In this document: one piece after another, positions 25,645 through 35,032 of the stretch
Numbering within the stretch: the first letter of the stretch is position 1
How the letters are laid out: every line of letters starts with the position of its first letter
Assembly (NCBI RefSeq): GCF_032921865.1
Contig: NZ_CP136684.1
Coordinates: 2,453,001-2,517,000, forward strand
Reading direction: 5' to 3'
Length of the DNA stretch: 64,000 bases
Source: Thalassospira lucentensis
GTDB lineage: Bacteria; Pseudomonadota; Alphaproteobacteria; Rhodospirillales; Thalassospiraceae
Position numbers and translations under genes: made by a program
Notes under the pieces: generated by a model
The model's input: the letters and a program-made list of their open reading frames with translations, nothing else
Databases searched by the model: none
Told to the model about the DNA's origin: nothing

Positions 25645-27030
25645 ATGAGCAAGAGCTGGAGCATTGATAGCTGGCGCAACCTGCCTGTGAAGCAGATGCC
25701 GACTTATCCGGATGCACAGGCCCTCAAGGCCGTAGAGCAAGAGCTCGGCAGCTATCCTCCTTTGGTATTTGCTGGCGAAGCGCGCGCATTGAAAGAAAAG
25801 CTTGGCGAAGTTGCCGAAGGCAACGCATTCCTGCTGCAGGGCGGGGACTGTGCCGAAAGCTTTAAGGAATTTCACCCGAACAATATCCGCGACACCTTTA
25901 AGGTCATGTTGCAGATGGCGGTTGTTCTGACCTATGGCGCGGCATGCCCCGTGGTCAAAGTTGGCCGTATGGCGGGGCAGTTCGCCAAGCCGCGTTCGTC
26001 GGATACGGAAACCATCGATGGCGTCGAACTGCCGAGCTATCGCGGAGACAATATCAACGGCATCGAGTTTACGTCCGAAGCCCGTGTTCCGGACCCGCAA
26101 CGTCAGATTCGCGCCTATAACCAGTCGGCATCGACCTTGAACCTGCTACGTGCTTTCGCGCAGGGTGGCTTTGCCGATCTGAGCAAAATTCATCGCTGGA
26201 ACCTGTCATTTGTCGATAACAGCCCCGCGGGTGAACGATATCGCAAGATGACGACCCAGATTGATGAGGCCGTTGCCTTCATGCAGGCATGTGGCATTAC
26301 CGCCGAAACCGCACCGCAGATGCGCGAGACGGATTTCTATACCTCGCACGAGGCGCTTTTGCTGGGTTACGAGCAGGCCCTGACCCGTCAGGACAGTCTG
26401 ACCGGCGACTGGTATGACTGCTCAGCGCATATGTTGTGGATTGGCGACCGTACCCGTCAGCTTGACGGGGCGCATGTTGAATTCATGCGCGGTGTGAACA
26501 ACCCGATTGGCATGAAATGTGGTCCGACTACTGAAGAAGACGACCTGATCCGTCTGATCGATGCCCTGAACCCGAAAAACGAAGCCGGTCGTCTGACCCT
26601 GATCGCACGCATGGGCGCAGGTAAGGTCGAGGATCACCTGCCCCGTCTGGTGCAGCGGGTCAAGGCAGAGGGCCGCAAGGTTGTCTGGTCCTGCGATCCG
26701 ATGCATGGCAACACGATCAAGGCGGCGAACGGGTATAAAACCCGTCCGTTCGATGCGATCCTGTCGGAAGTCAAATCGTTCTTTGACGTGCACAAGGCCG
26801 AAGGTACCCATGCCGGTGGCGTTCATTTTGAAATGACCGGCACGGATGTGACCGAATGCATTGGCGGCGCACGTGAAGTGACCGTCGATAGCCTCTCGGA
26901 TCGTTACCACACCCATTGCGATCCGCGCCTGAATGGCGGGCAGGCGCTTGAACTTGCGTTCCTGATGGCCGAAATGATCAAAAAAGAACGTGACAGCGTT
27001 CGTGCAGAACAGCTTGCTGCGTCGGCATAA
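25645..27030 (+). CDS. 3-Deoxy-7-phosphoheptulonate synthase, class II
   Basis: 461 residues. It condenses erythrose 4-phosphate with phosphoenolpyruvate, the first step of the shikimate pathway. The plant/actinobacterial class II type is shown by [67 protein letters not shown] and [18 protein letters not shown]. The Cys in QGGDCAES and the C-terminal [12 protein letters not shown] are metal and substrate ligands. GAGAGGA lies six bases from the start. It has its own terminator. Confidence 0.95.
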   Translation: MSKSWSIDSWRNLPVKQMPTYPDAQALKAVEQELGSYPPLVFAGEARALKEKLGEVAEGNAFLLQGGDCAESFKEFHPNNIRDTFKVMLQMAVVLTYGAACPVVKVGRMAGQFAKPRSSDTETIDGVELPSYRGDNINGIEFTSEARVPDPQRQIRAYNQSASTLNLLRAFAQGGFADLSKIHRWNLSFVDNSPAGERYRKMTTQIDEAVAFMQACGITAETAPQMRETDFYTSHEALLLGYEQALTRQDSLTGDWYDCSAHMLWIGDRTRQLDGAHVEFMRGVNNPIGMKCGPTTEEDDLIRLIDALNPKNEAGRLTLIARMGAGKVEDHLPRLVQRVKAEGRKVVWSCDPMHGNTIKAANGYKTRPFDAILSEVKSFFDVHKAEGTHAGGVHFEMTGTDVTECIGGAREVTVDSLSDRYHTHCDPRLNGGQALELAFLMAEMIKKERDSVRAEQLAASA

Positions 27031-27056
27031 TTGACCATCTGAATGCGTGAACTGAT

Positions 27057-27084
27057 AAAGGCGTCCGGGCAACCGGGCGCCTTT
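27057..27084 (+). terminator. Terminator of the DAHP synthase gene
   Basis: AAAGGCG-CCGG/CCGG-CGCCTTT hairpin 26 bases after the stop. Confidence 0.85.
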
Positions 27085-27291
27085 ATTTATAGGGGATGCG
27101 TCCTTTGAGGGTTGAATATAAGAGTTGCTCTATTTAAAGGGAGCGCATTCGGGGACTGTTTCGTTAATTCTGTCCCGATGTATGCATTTTGCCCCTACAC
27201 TGATGCGGGCAACATCCTTAAGTATAGAGAATCGCGCGGCATTACTGTGCGCTGACAAGACATGATGTGAAACAATGAGGTCGCACAGAAC

Positions 27292-27777
27292 ATGGTGGAT
27301 GAGGCGGATTTCGCCGAATGGCAGAAGAAAGTGGAGGGAACAAACATTTCCTCGACGACACTGCTTGCGACCGATTACCTGAACCATTTCAACGAAATCG
27401 TGATGCTTCTGGAGATGGTTCCGGACATGCCCGACATGCTTGAGGACTGCAAGGAATGGGCACCTAAAAGCTATCAGGACCATTTCCGCGACAGTGCGTT
27501 TTCCGACAAGGAACTGGCGATAGAGGCTTATGACCATGTGCCCGAACGGTTCCGCCGTCCGTTCGAGGAAACCATCGAACATATGAATGCCATCGTGTTT
27601 CGTGCCAACGAGCAGCTTGAAGTGCTGATTGCCGAGGGTAACGAGGGGCTTCTGCGTGAAACAGCAGGTACGGTGACGTTGTCATTGCAGCGTTTCATGG
27701 ATGTCGCCAGCGGCATTATCCATGGATCGGCCAAAACCATGAGCCAGGACGAAATCGACGCGGCCCTTGCCCTGTGA
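27292..27777 (+). CDS. Conserved hypothetical acidic helical protein
   Basis: 161 residues, no signal peptide or membrane segment, acidic and predicted mostly helical (NHFNEIVMLLEMVPDMPDMLEDCKEW; then FEETIEHMNAIVFRANEQLEVLI). I do not recognise a family. The DMPDML and HMNAIV segments and the C-terminal KTMSQDEIDAALAL are well formed, codon use matches the surroundings, and the whole looks like a genuine cytoplasmic gene. The last motif, SQDEIDALL-like, is also the N-terminal or docking motif of FliM-type and chemotaxis proteins, where it binds CheY, so a chemotaxis link is possible. Confidence 0.7.
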   Translation: MVDEADFAEWQKKVEGTNISSTTLLATDYLNHFNEIVMLLEMVPDMPDMLEDCKEWAPKSYQDHFRDSAFSDKELAIEAYDHVPERFRRPFEETIEHMNAIVFRANEQLEVLIAEGNEGLLRETAGTVTLSLQRFMDVASGIIHGSAKTMSQDEIDAALAL

Positions 27778-27879
27778 TATGGGATAAAATGATGTTCCGG
27801 TCTGTTGTATCGATGTGGTTTGCCCTGCTTTGCGCATTCGGCAATTGACACCAAACCGGACGCCTCCTATTCCAACATC

Positions 27880-29556
27880 ATGACAAATATGCTTGCCATC
27901 GCAATTGCCCAGCTTAACCCCATTGTCGGCGACGTTGCCGGGAATGCCGAGAAAGTTGTGGCTGCCTGGGAAACTGCGGCTGATCAGGGCGCGGATATTG
28001 TCCTTTATTCCGAACTGGTTCTGTCCGGCTATCCGCCCGAGGATCTGGTAATGAAGCCTGCCTTCATGCGCCATCTGCGCCATGCGGTCGATGATATCTG
28101 CGAACGCACCAAGGCCCTCAAAAACGGCCCGGCCCTGTTGCTGACGACACCGTGGGATATTGACGGGGAACGCTTTAACGCGGTCCTTCTGATTGATCAG
28201 GGCAAGATCGAAACGGTGCGGGCGAAAAACGACCTGCCGAATTATGGCGTGTTTGATGAAAAGCGCGTCTTTAGCGCCGGACCGATGCCCGATGTCGTGT
28301 CCTTCCGCGGGGTGAAACTTGGTGTGCCGATCTGCGAGGATGTCTGGACGCCAAAGGTTATCGCCCATCTGAAAGATCGCGGGGCGGAAATTTTCCTGGT
28401 GCCGAACGGATCACCGTTCGAGGCCGACAAGGGTGATCTGCGTCGTAACCTGATTGCGGACCGGGTACGTGAATCCGGCGTTCCGATGATTTACTGCAAC
28501 GAGGTTGGTGGCCAGGACGAACTGGTGTTTGACGGCGGTTCGTTTGGCCTTAACGGTGACGGTTCCTTGGCCGTGGCCCTGCCGGGCTTTGCCGAGGATG
28601 TCGTCACCAGCACATGGTCGCGCGGTGAAGACGGCGGGTGGCGGTGCGATGCAAATGCACCAAAGGCCGAATATCCAAGCGGGCTTGATGCAATTTACCA
28701 GACACTGGTTCTGGGGCTTCGGGATTATGTGAATAAAAACCGGTTCCCCGGTGTTGTGATTGGCATGTCGGGCGGGATCGATAGCGCGCTTTCGGCGGCC
28801 ATTGCTGTTGATGCGCTGGGGGCGGATCGGGTGCGGCTGGTGATGATGCCGTCGCCCTATACGTCCAAGGAAAGCCTTGAGGATGCCGAACAATGCGCCG
28901 GGATGCTAAAAACCGGCATTGAAAGCATCAATATCGGGCCTGCCATGGGTGCATTCGAACAGATGCTTGGCCCGGCATTCGAAGGCCGTGACCCGGACAT
29001 TACCGAAGAAAACATTCAGGCCCGTTCACGCGGGATCATCCTGATGGGGCTTTCAAACAAGTTCGGCCATATGGTTCTGACGACGGGTAACAAGTCAGAA
29101 ATGTCGGTCGGCTACGCCACGCTGTATGGTGACATGTGCGGTGGCTATTCGGTTTTGAAGGACCTTTACAAAACGACTGTGTTTGCGCTTTGCCATTGGC
29201 GTAATGCCCATCATCCGGCGGGCGCGCTTGGCCCGGATGGTATGGTGATCCCGGAACGGATCATTACCAAGCCGCCATCGGCCGAACTGCGCCCGGATCA
29301 GAAAGACGAAGATAGCCTGCCGCCTTATGACGTTCTTGATGATATCCTTCATCAGATGATTGAAGGCGAACGGTCTGTTTCCGAGATTGTCGAAAGCGGC
29401 CATGACGAGGCCACGGTGCGCCGGGTCTGGCGGTTGCTTGACCGGGCGGAATATAAACGCCGACAGGCACCACCTGGGGTCAAGATCACCCCGCGTGCCT
29501 TTGGCCGCGACCGCCGCTATCCGATTACCAACGGTTTCACGAATTTAGTGACCTGA
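27880..29556 (+). CDS. nadE: Glutamine-dependent NAD+ synthetase
   Basis: 558 residues, two domains. Residues 1-260 are a nitrilase-type glutaminase with Glu (LYSELVLSGYPPED), Lys (KNDLPNYGVFDEKR) and Cys (VPICEDVW). Residues 285-558 are the NAD synthase with the ATP-pyrophosphatase loop GMSGGIDSALSAAI. It amidates nicotinic acid adenine dinucleotide. The start at 27880 (or 27889) gives the usual MxAIAIAQLNPIVGDVAGN; upstream in-frame residues are not conserved. It is 12 bases ahead of gltX and probably co-transcribed. Confidence 0.95.
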   Translation: MTNMLAIAIAQLNPIVGDVAGNAEKVVAAWETAADQGADIVLYSELVLSGYPPEDLVMKPAFMRHLRHAVDDICERTKALKNGPALLLTTPWDIDGERFNAVLLIDQGKIETVRAKNDLPNYGVFDEKRVFSAGPMPDVVSFRGVKLGVPICEDVWTPKVIAHLKDRGAEIFLVPNGSPFEADKGDLRRNLIADRVRESGVPMIYCNEVGGQDELVFDGGSFGLNGDGSLAVALPGFAEDVVTSTWSRGEDGGWRCDANAPKAEYPSGLDAIYQTLVLGLRDYVNKNRFPGVVIGMSGGIDSALSAAIAVDALGADRVRLVMMPSPYTSKESLEDAEQCAGMLKTGIESINIGPAMGAFEQMLGPAFEGRDPDITEENIQARSRGIILMGLSNKFGHMVLTTGNKSEMSVGYATLYGDMCGGYSVLKDLYKTTVFALCHWRNAHHPAGALGPDGMVIPERIITKPPSAELRPDQKDEDSLPPYDVLDDILHQMIEGERSVSEIVESGHDEATVRRVWRLLDRAEYKRRQAPPGVKITPRAFGRDRRYPITNGFTNLVT

Positions 29557-29568
29557 AAAAAGTTTGAA

Positions 29569-30921
29569 ATGACAAAACCTGTCCTGCGATTTGCACCCAG
29601 CCCGACCGGGCTTCTTCACGTCGGTAATGCCCGTGTTGCCATGATGAACTGGCTTTATGCCCGTAAACATGGCGGCGAGTTTATCCTGCGCTTTGACGAT
29701 ACCGATCCGGTCCGTTCCAAAGACGAATATGTCGATGCGATCCGTGAAGACCTGAAATGGCTTGGTATCGACTGGGACCGCGAAGAACGTCAAAGCCTGC
29801 GTCAGGATAAATATGACGCGGCGATTGACGACCTGAAATCGCGCAACATGCTTTATCCGTGCTATGAAACCGAAGGCGAACTGAACTGGAAACGCAAGGC
29901 CGCCCGCCAGCGTCATCAGCCCTTCATCTATGACCGCAAGGCATTGACGCTTTCGGATGATGAAATCGCCCATCTTGAAGCGGAAGGGCGCAAACCGCAT
30001 TGGCGCTTCCTTCTGACCGATGGCGTGGTTGAATGGGATGACCTGACGCGCGGAATTTGCACGTTCGATACCGAACATGTGTCCGATCCGGTTCTAATCC
30101 GCGAAGACGGATCGCTGCTGTATATGCTTGGCTCCGTGGTTGATGACCTTGAAATGGGTGTTACCCATATTATCCGCGGCGAGGACCATGTGACCAATAC
30201 GGTGTCGCAAATCCTGCTTTATATGGCGATGGGTGGTAAGCCCGGTGCGCTTGAATTTGCCCATATGCCGCTTTTGGCGGGGCCGGGTGGTTCGCAGTTG
30301 TCGAAACGTCTGGGCAGCCTTTCGCTGCGTGAATTGCGCAATGACGGGTTCGAGGTCGCATCACTTGTCGGGCTTCTGACCGGGCTTGGTGCATCGGACA
30401 AGATCGAACCGGCGACCCTGACCGAGGTTCTGGGCAAATTCGATCTGTCGCATTATGGCCGTTCGACCCCGAAATTTGATCCGGCGGAACTTGCCAGCCT
30501 GAACGAAAAAGTCATTCATGACATGTCGTTTGAAACGGCAAAGCCAAAGCTTGAGGCCCTTGGCCTGGGCGACGCATCCGAAGAATTCTGGAATGCGGTG
30601 CGCGGTAATTGCTGGCGCGTGGCAGAAGCGGTTGAATGGTGGGATGTGATCACCAAACAGGTCATCCCGCAGATTGACGACGCCGATGCAGAATTTTTAA
30701 AGCAGGCGGCCGATATGCTGCCCGAAGGCGACCTTGACACAACCAGCTGGAAAGCATGGACCGGTGCGATCAAGGATGCGACCGGCCGCAAGGGCAAGGA
30801 TCTTTTCATGCCGCTGCGTAAGGCGTTGACGGGGCGTGAACATGGCCCGGAAATGTCAGCGATGCTGGTTCTGATCGGACGTGAAAAGGCGTGTGAGCGG
30901 CTTTGTGGAAAGGCGGTCTAA
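29569..30921 (+). CDS. gltX: Glutamyl-tRNA synthetase
   Basis: 450 residues, class I synthetase. The HIGH motif appears as SPTGLLHVGNAR, and the KMSKS region is GGSQLSKRLGS, with Gln where Lys is usual before LSKR. The alphaproteobacterial short form often occurs in two copies, one of which may charge tRNA-Gln for transamidation; which one this is cannot be told. Tightly placed after nadE. The next synthetase gene, cysS, follows on the same strand. Confidence 0.93.
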   Translation: MTKPVLRFAPSPTGLLHVGNARVAMMNWLYARKHGGEFILRFDDTDPVRSKDEYVDAIREDLKWLGIDWDREERQSLRQDKYDAAIDDLKSRNMLYPCYETEGELNWKRKAARQRHQPFIYDRKALTLSDDEIAHLEAEGRKPHWRFLLTDGVVEWDDLTRGICTFDTEHVSDPVLIREDGSLLYMLGSVVDDLEMGVTHIIRGEDHVTNTVSQILLYMAMGGKPGALEFAHMPLLAGPGGSQLSKRLGSLSLRELRNDGFEVASLVGLLTGLGASDKIEPATLTEVLGKFDLSHYGRSTPKFDPAELASLNEKVIHDMSFETAKPKLEALGLGDASEEFWNAVRGNCWRVAEAVEWWDVITKQVIPQIDDADAEFLKQAADMLPEGDLDTTSWKAWTGAIKDATGRKGKDLFMPLRKALTGREHGPEMSAMLVLIGREKACERLCGKAV

Positions 30922-30988
30922 AGCAAACAGCTTTGACCGCCGGAAATATCCCGCAAACCCGAAAACACAAGCCATATGGACCGAAAAC

Positions 30989-32368
30989 ATGACCAAGACG
31001 ACATTGCGTATCTATGACACATTAAGCCGCGAAAAGCAGGTGTTCGAGCCGATCGATGCCAACCATGTCCGGCTTTATGTCTGCGGCCCGACGGTTTACG
31101 ACTATGCCCATGTCGGTAATGCTCGGCCTGTTGTGGTGTTTGATACGCTGGTGCGTGTATTGCGCCATATCTATCCAAACGTGACCTATGTGCGCAACGT
31201 GACCGACGTTGATGACAAGATCAACGAACGTGCCCGCCAAAGTGGCGAGCCCATTTCGGAAATCACCAAACGTACCCATCAGGCATATCTGGATGATATG
31301 GGCGCGCTTAATGCCGCCAAGCCCGATATCGAACCGCGCGCGACCGAACATATCGCAGAAATGATCGCGATGTGCGAAAGCCTGATCGAACAGGGCTTTG
31401 CCTATGCCGCCGAAGGGCACGTACTGTTTTCCGTTGGCCAGTATGAAGAATACGGCAAACTGTCGCGTCGCGACCGCAAGGAAATGATCGCCGGTGCCCG
31501 GGTTGAAGTCGCCCCCTATAAAAAGGACCCGGCGGACTTTGTGCTTTGGAAACCATCCGATGACGAGACGCCGGGCTGGGAAAGCCCATGGGGCCGCGGA
31601 CGTCCGGGCTGGCATATTGAGTGCTCTGCCATGTCGACGCGCTATCTGGGCGCGAATTTCGACATTCATGGCGGCGGATCGGATCTGGTTTTCCCGCATC
31701 ATGAAAACGAAATCGCGCAAAGCTGCTGCGCGAACAAGGGTTCTAGTTACGCCAAATACTGGATGCATAACGGCCATCTGATGGTCGAAGGTGAAAAGAT
31801 GTCCAAGTCGCTTGGCAACTTTGTCACCGTGCATGAATTGCTCGAAAGCTGGCCGGGCGAGGCGATCCGTCTGGCGATGCTGGGAACCCACTATCATCAG
31901 CCGATCAACTGGACCGAAGAAAACCTGCGTCAGGCCAAAGAGGCGCTGGATCGGTTCTATACTGCCCTTCGCCAGACCACCGATATCGAACCGGAAAACA
32001 CTCCGGTGCCGGAATCTGTTCTGAATGCGCTGTGTGATGATCTTAATACGCCGCTGGCGATTTCGGAATTCCATGAACTGGTGACCGAACTTAACAAGGC
32101 GACGAAGAAGTATGATAAGGCCGAAGCCAAGGGCCGTGTTCTGGCGGCGGCAAAGTTGCTGGGGATTCTGGAAAATGATCCGGAAGCCTGGTTCACCGGT
32201 TCTGCCGATGAAGATGAAGCTGCCGAGATTGACAGTCTGATCCAGCAGCGTGCCGAAGCGAAGAAAAACCGCGACTTTGCCACCGCCGATCAGATCAGAA
32301 ACGATCTTTTGGCGCGTGGTATCCTGCTTGAAGACTTCAAGGACGGTACGAGCTGGAAGCGCGTTTGA
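30989..32368 (+). CDS. cysS: Cysteinyl-tRNA synthetase
   Basis: 459 residues, class I. YVCGPTVYDYAHVGNARPVVVFD holds the first zinc Cys and the HIGH motif, PGWHIECSAMS the second zinc Cys, HHENEIAQS the zinc His/Glu and GEKMSKSLGNF the KMSKS loop. The C-terminal anticodon-binding part ends RADQIRNDLLARGI-like. An in-frame ATG at 30881 overlaps gltX and is rejected; MTKTTLRIYDTLSREKQ is the normal start. Confidence 0.95.
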   Translation: MTKTTLRIYDTLSREKQVFEPIDANHVRLYVCGPTVYDYAHVGNARPVVVFDTLVRVLRHIYPNVTYVRNVTDVDDKINERARQSGEPISEITKRTHQAYLDDMGALNAAKPDIEPRATEHIAEMIAMCESLIEQGFAYAAEGHVLFSVGQYEEYGKLSRRDRKEMIAGARVEVAPYKKDPADFVLWKPSDDETPGWESPWGRGRPGWHIECSAMSTRYLGANFDIHGGGSDLVFPHHENEIAQSCCANKGSSYAKYWMHNGHLMVEGEKMSKSLGNFVTVHELLESWPGEAIRLAMLGTHYHQPINWTEENLRQAKEALDRFYTALRQTTDIEPENTPVPESVLNALCDDLNTPLAISEFHELVTELNKATKKYDKAEAKGRVLAAAKLLGILENDPEAWFTGSADEDEAAEIDSLIQQRAEAKKNRDFATADQIRNDLLARGILLEDFKDGTSWKRV

Positions 32369-32387
32369 TCCGTCGGATTTGAATTGG

Positions 32388-32422
32388 AAAAGGCACCGCA
32401 GGGAGACCTGCGGTGCCTTTTT
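32388..32422. terminator. Bidirectional terminator after cysS
   Basis: AAAAGGCACCGCA/TGCGGTGCCTTTTT, between two convergent units. Confidence 0.9.
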
Positions 32423-32425
32423 GCT

Positions 32426-32821
32426 TTAATTGGCGGTGGCGTCCAGTTCGTCAAACAGTTCCTGTGCGGCATTCAGGCCGTTGATCGCGGCGGGAAGACC
32501 GCCATAAACCGCCATCTGCCAGATCGCTTCGATGATTTCTTCGCGTGTCGCCCCGGCAGCAAGAGAATGTCTGATATTGACCTTAAGCTGCGGTGCGGTT
32601 TGCCCGCCCAGAACCGTCAGGGCGGAAATCGTGCAGAGCTGACGGGTTTTCAGATCAAGGTTGGGCCGGGCGTAATGACGGCCATAGGCCCATTCAACAA
32701 GACTTTCGGCAAATCCGGGCACCAGGGTATCGTATTTTTCGGCCAAGGCACCTTCAAGCGGCGGGTTCAGACGTGCGACAACATCGCGCCCGGCGTCGAG
32801 CGCGCTTTTATGTTCAGTCAT
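32426..32821 (-). CDS. Carboxymuconolactone decarboxylase family protein
   Basis: 131 residues of the AhpD-like alpha-helical family. The segment DLKTRQLCTISALTVLGGQTAPQLKVNIRHSLAAGATREEIIEAIWQMAVYGG in its parts (RQLCTISAL, HxxxAxxxGAT, EAIWQM) places it there. It lacks the CxxC of AhpD, keeping a single Cys, so a peroxidase role is unlikely; relatives beside MerR/AdhR-type regulators are tied to aldehyde stress. AGGAG is six bases upstream. It follows the MerR gene by 28 bases as an operon. Confidence 0.88.
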   Translation of the reverse strand: MTEHKSALDAGRDVVARLNPPLEGALAEKYDTLVPGFAESLVEWAYGRHYARPNLDLKTRQLCTISALTVLGGQTAPQLKVNIRHSLAAGATREEIIEAIWQMAVYGGLPAAINGLNAAQELFDELDATAN

Positions 32822-32849
32822 AAGGGGCTCCTGTAAGGTATTTTTGAGG

Positions 32850-33215
32850 TCAGGCCGTTTTCTTGCGGCCGATTTCGTCGTAATTGGCGATTTTGTAATC
32901 GAGCACTTCGAGGGTTTCGGTCAGTTCGGCGATTTTCTGGGCCAACCCGGTCCGATAGATTTCAAGAAGTTCGCGCCGTTCGCCAACCGTTTGTTCGCCT
33001 TCGCTGCGCAGACGGGCAAACCGGACCCGGTCGCGGATCGGCATGCCAAGATCCTTAAGCCGGCTTATGAAAGTCAGCCAATCGAGAATTTCCGGGTCAT
33101 AGTACCGTCGGCCGCCCGCATCGCGGGATGGTTTGGGCACAAGACCGATTTTTTCGTAATAGCGCAGCGTATGAATGGGCAAACCGCTTTTGGCCGAGAC
33201 TTCACCAATCATCAT
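32850..33215 (-). CDS. MerR-family regulator, AdhR/NmlR-like
   Basis: 121 residues. MIGEVSAKSGLPIHTLRYYEKIGLVPKPSRDAGGRRYYD, read in its parts, is the MerR DNA-binding head, followed by the dimer coiled coil. No cysteine is present in the chain, so it does not sense metals through thiols like MerR or CueR. The start is ATG 33215 after AAAGGTG; a GTG at 33224 overlaps that site. Its own promoter has the MerR 19-base spacer and an AGT-AC-ACT operator, so it is probably autoregulated with the decarboxylase-like gene. Confidence 0.88.
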   Translation of the reverse strand: MMIGEVSAKSGLPIHTLRYYEKIGLVPKPSRDAGGRRYYDPEILDWLTFISRLKDLGMPIRDRVRFARLRSEGEQTVGERRELLEIYRTGLAQKIAELTETLEVLDYKIANYDEIGRKKTA

Positions 33216-33248
33216 GTCGGTCACCTTTCAGCTTGGGGAACTTTCAAA

Positions 33249-33279
33249 AGGCTAGCTGCTGGAGTGTACTTTAGGTCAA
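33249..33279 (-). promoter_or_regulatory. MerR-type promoter with 19-base spacer and operator
   Basis: On the minus strand TTGACC and TAGCCT are separated by 19 bases, two longer than normal, as in promoters that MerR proteins activate by DNA twisting. The spacer holds CTAAAGT-AC-ACTCCAG, close to the CTTGGAGT-ACTCCAAG operators of the AdhR/NmlR group. Confidence 0.7.
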
Positions 33280-33386
33280 GCGTAAATTTTTTGCCAGTTT
33301 GTGCAACAGCTTGCAGTTGCGCAGACATGACATTCTGACCACCTTCTATCCTGTGACCGGTTCGAAACGACAATGTTGGGATTGCG

Positions 33387-34325
33387 ATGTTTTTACTGGG
33401 TCGACGGAATTTCCTGCGCGGTGCGACGGCAATTGGCGCAACAGCGGGCCTTGGCGCGATCAAACCGCTTTGGGCGCAAACGCTTGATAATCGTGCGGTT
33501 CTTGATGTGATCAAAAAGCCGATCCCGTCAACGGGTGAAATGATCCCGGCGGTTGGTCTGGGTAGCTGGATCACGTTTAATGTCGGCAATGATCCGGTTT
33601 TGCGCGACCAGTGCGCCAATGTCATGCAGGCCTTTTTTGACGGAGGCGGACGGATGATCGACAGTTCGCCGATGTATGGATCGTCCCAGGATGTGATTGG
33701 TTACGGGCTTGATAAACTGGGAGCGCGTGATCGGGTATTTTCAACCGACAAGGTCTGGACGTCGGATGACGGTGCAGAACAGATCGCCGAAACATCTGAT
33801 TACTGGAACATCGAAAAGTTTGACCTGTTGCAGGTCCATAATCTGGTGGGGATCAACGACAATCTGCCGCTTCTGTTCGATATGAAGGATGCCGGACGAC
33901 TGCGTTATGTCGGCGTGACGACGTCGCATGGCAGACGCACCGATGATCTGATCGCGGTGATGAAAAACACGCCGCTTGATTTCGTACAGGTCACCTATAA
34001 CCCGGTGGATCGCAAGGTCGAGGATTACCTGCTGCCGCTGGCTTCGGAACGCGGAATTGCCGTGATCGTCAACCGACCGTTTCAGGGCGGCCATCTGATT
34101 GATCGGCTTGAAGGTGAAAAACTGCCGGACTTTGCCGCCGAGATCGAAGTGCGAAGCTGGGCGCAGTTGATTCTGAAGTATCTGATTTCCCATCCGGCGG
34201 TGACCTGTCCGATCCCGGCAACGACACAGCCGATGCACGCCATGGAAAACATGCAGGCGGCCACCGGCCCAATGCCCGATGACGACATGCGCCAACGTAT
34301 TGCTGCCGTGATCGGGGTTCTGTGA
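33387..34325 (+). CDS. Tat-exported aldo/keto reductase
   Basis: 312 residues. The N-terminus GRRNFLRGATAIGATAGLG...PLWA is a twin-arginine signal with a hydrophobic core, so export as a folded, cofactor-bearing protein is predicted. The rest is an aldo/keto reductase barrel with the catalytic tetrad in order: Asp and Tyr in MIDSSPMYGSSQ, Lys in FSTDKVW, His in LLQVHNLV. AKRs use NADPH, which is not normally free in the periplasm. Its stop overlaps the ATG of the following DUF6064 gene by one base, so the two are translated together. It diverges from the MerR unit. Confidence 0.85.
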   Translation: MFLLGRRNFLRGATAIGATAGLGAIKPLWAQTLDNRAVLDVIKKPIPSTGEMIPAVGLGSWITFNVGNDPVLRDQCANVMQAFFDGGGRMIDSSPMYGSSQDVIGYGLDKLGARDRVFSTDKVWTSDDGAEQIAETSDYWNIEKFDLLQVHNLVGINDNLPLLFDMKDAGRLRYVGVTTSHGRRTDDLIAVMKNTPLDFVQVTYNPVDRKVEDYLLPLASERGIAVIVNRPFQGGHLIDRLEGEKLPDFAAEIEVRSWAQLILKYLISHPAVTCPIPATTQPMHAMENMQAATGPMPDDDMRQRIAAVIGVL

Positions 34326-35032
34326 TGAGCGAGTGGTGGAGCTACAGTCTGGCAGATTTTCTGCTGTTTTCGCCGCGCGTTTATTACCGGCTGTTTGAAA
34401 CGCTGAATACCACATGGTGGCTGGCGGTTACCGCCGCATTGGTAGCAGGGATCATCACCTTTGGCCTTTCCATCCGGTACGGCAATCGCGGCAACCGGTT
34501 GGCGCTTGTGCTGTTGGCGATGATCTGGGGCTGGGTGACTGCGGGCTTCCTTTGGTATTATTACCAGCCGATCAACTGGATAATCCCTTATTTCATTCCG
34601 GCATTTATCACAGAGGCATTGTTGATGGTGATGTTTGCCGCGCGCCGGATGCCGTTGCGATTTGGCTGGCGCGGTGATTTTTCCAGCATTGCCGGGGTGG
34701 TGATGATCGCGATTGCGATTTTCGTCTATCCCTTTGTCGGTCTGATCGAAGGGCGTGACCTGATACAGGCGGAACTGTTTGGTAGTGCCGCCGATCCGAC
34801 GGCAATCGGAACACTTGGCTTTATCCTGCTGGCGCGCGGGTCGTGGCGCTGGGTCCTGTTGCCTGTGCCGTTGGTGTGGTGTGTACTGTCCAGCGGGACA
34901 TTATGGGTGATGGACCAGAATATCGCGCTGCTGCCCCTGATTGCTGTCTGGTTGACGGTGCTTGGCGGCTGGATGGATCAGAAAAGCGGTGTCACCCGCC
35001 GGTCATTGCTTGATACCGGCGGGGATGACTAG
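34325..35032 (+). CDS. DUF6064 family integral membrane protein
   Basis: 235 residues, about seven helices. The opening SEWWSYSLADFLLFSPRVYYRLFE is the DUF6064 signature; the function is unknown. ATG 34325 overlaps the preceding TGA. The 3' end runs 30 bases into the convergent lysE-type gene. Coupling to an exported oxidoreductase hints at an electron donor or substrate channel, but no heme or quinone ligands are obvious. Confidence 0.82.
   Translation: MSEWWSYSLADFLLFSPRVYYRLFETLNTTWWLAVTAALVAGIITFGLSIRYGNRGNRLALVLLAMIWGWVTAGFLWYYYQPINWIIPYFIPAFITEALLMVMFAARRMPLRFGWRGDFSSIAGVVMIAIAIFVYPFVGLIEGRDLIQAELFGSAADPTAIGTLGFILLARGSWRWVLLPVPLVWCVLSSGTLWVMDQNIALLPLIAVWLTVLGGWMDQKSGVTRRSLLDTGGDD

Noticed and set aside
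29569-30921. Inactive glutamyl-tRNA synthetase because KMSKS reads QLSKR
   Set aside because: The SKR core is kept and the HIGH-type motif is intact; variation at the first position is tolerated in this group.
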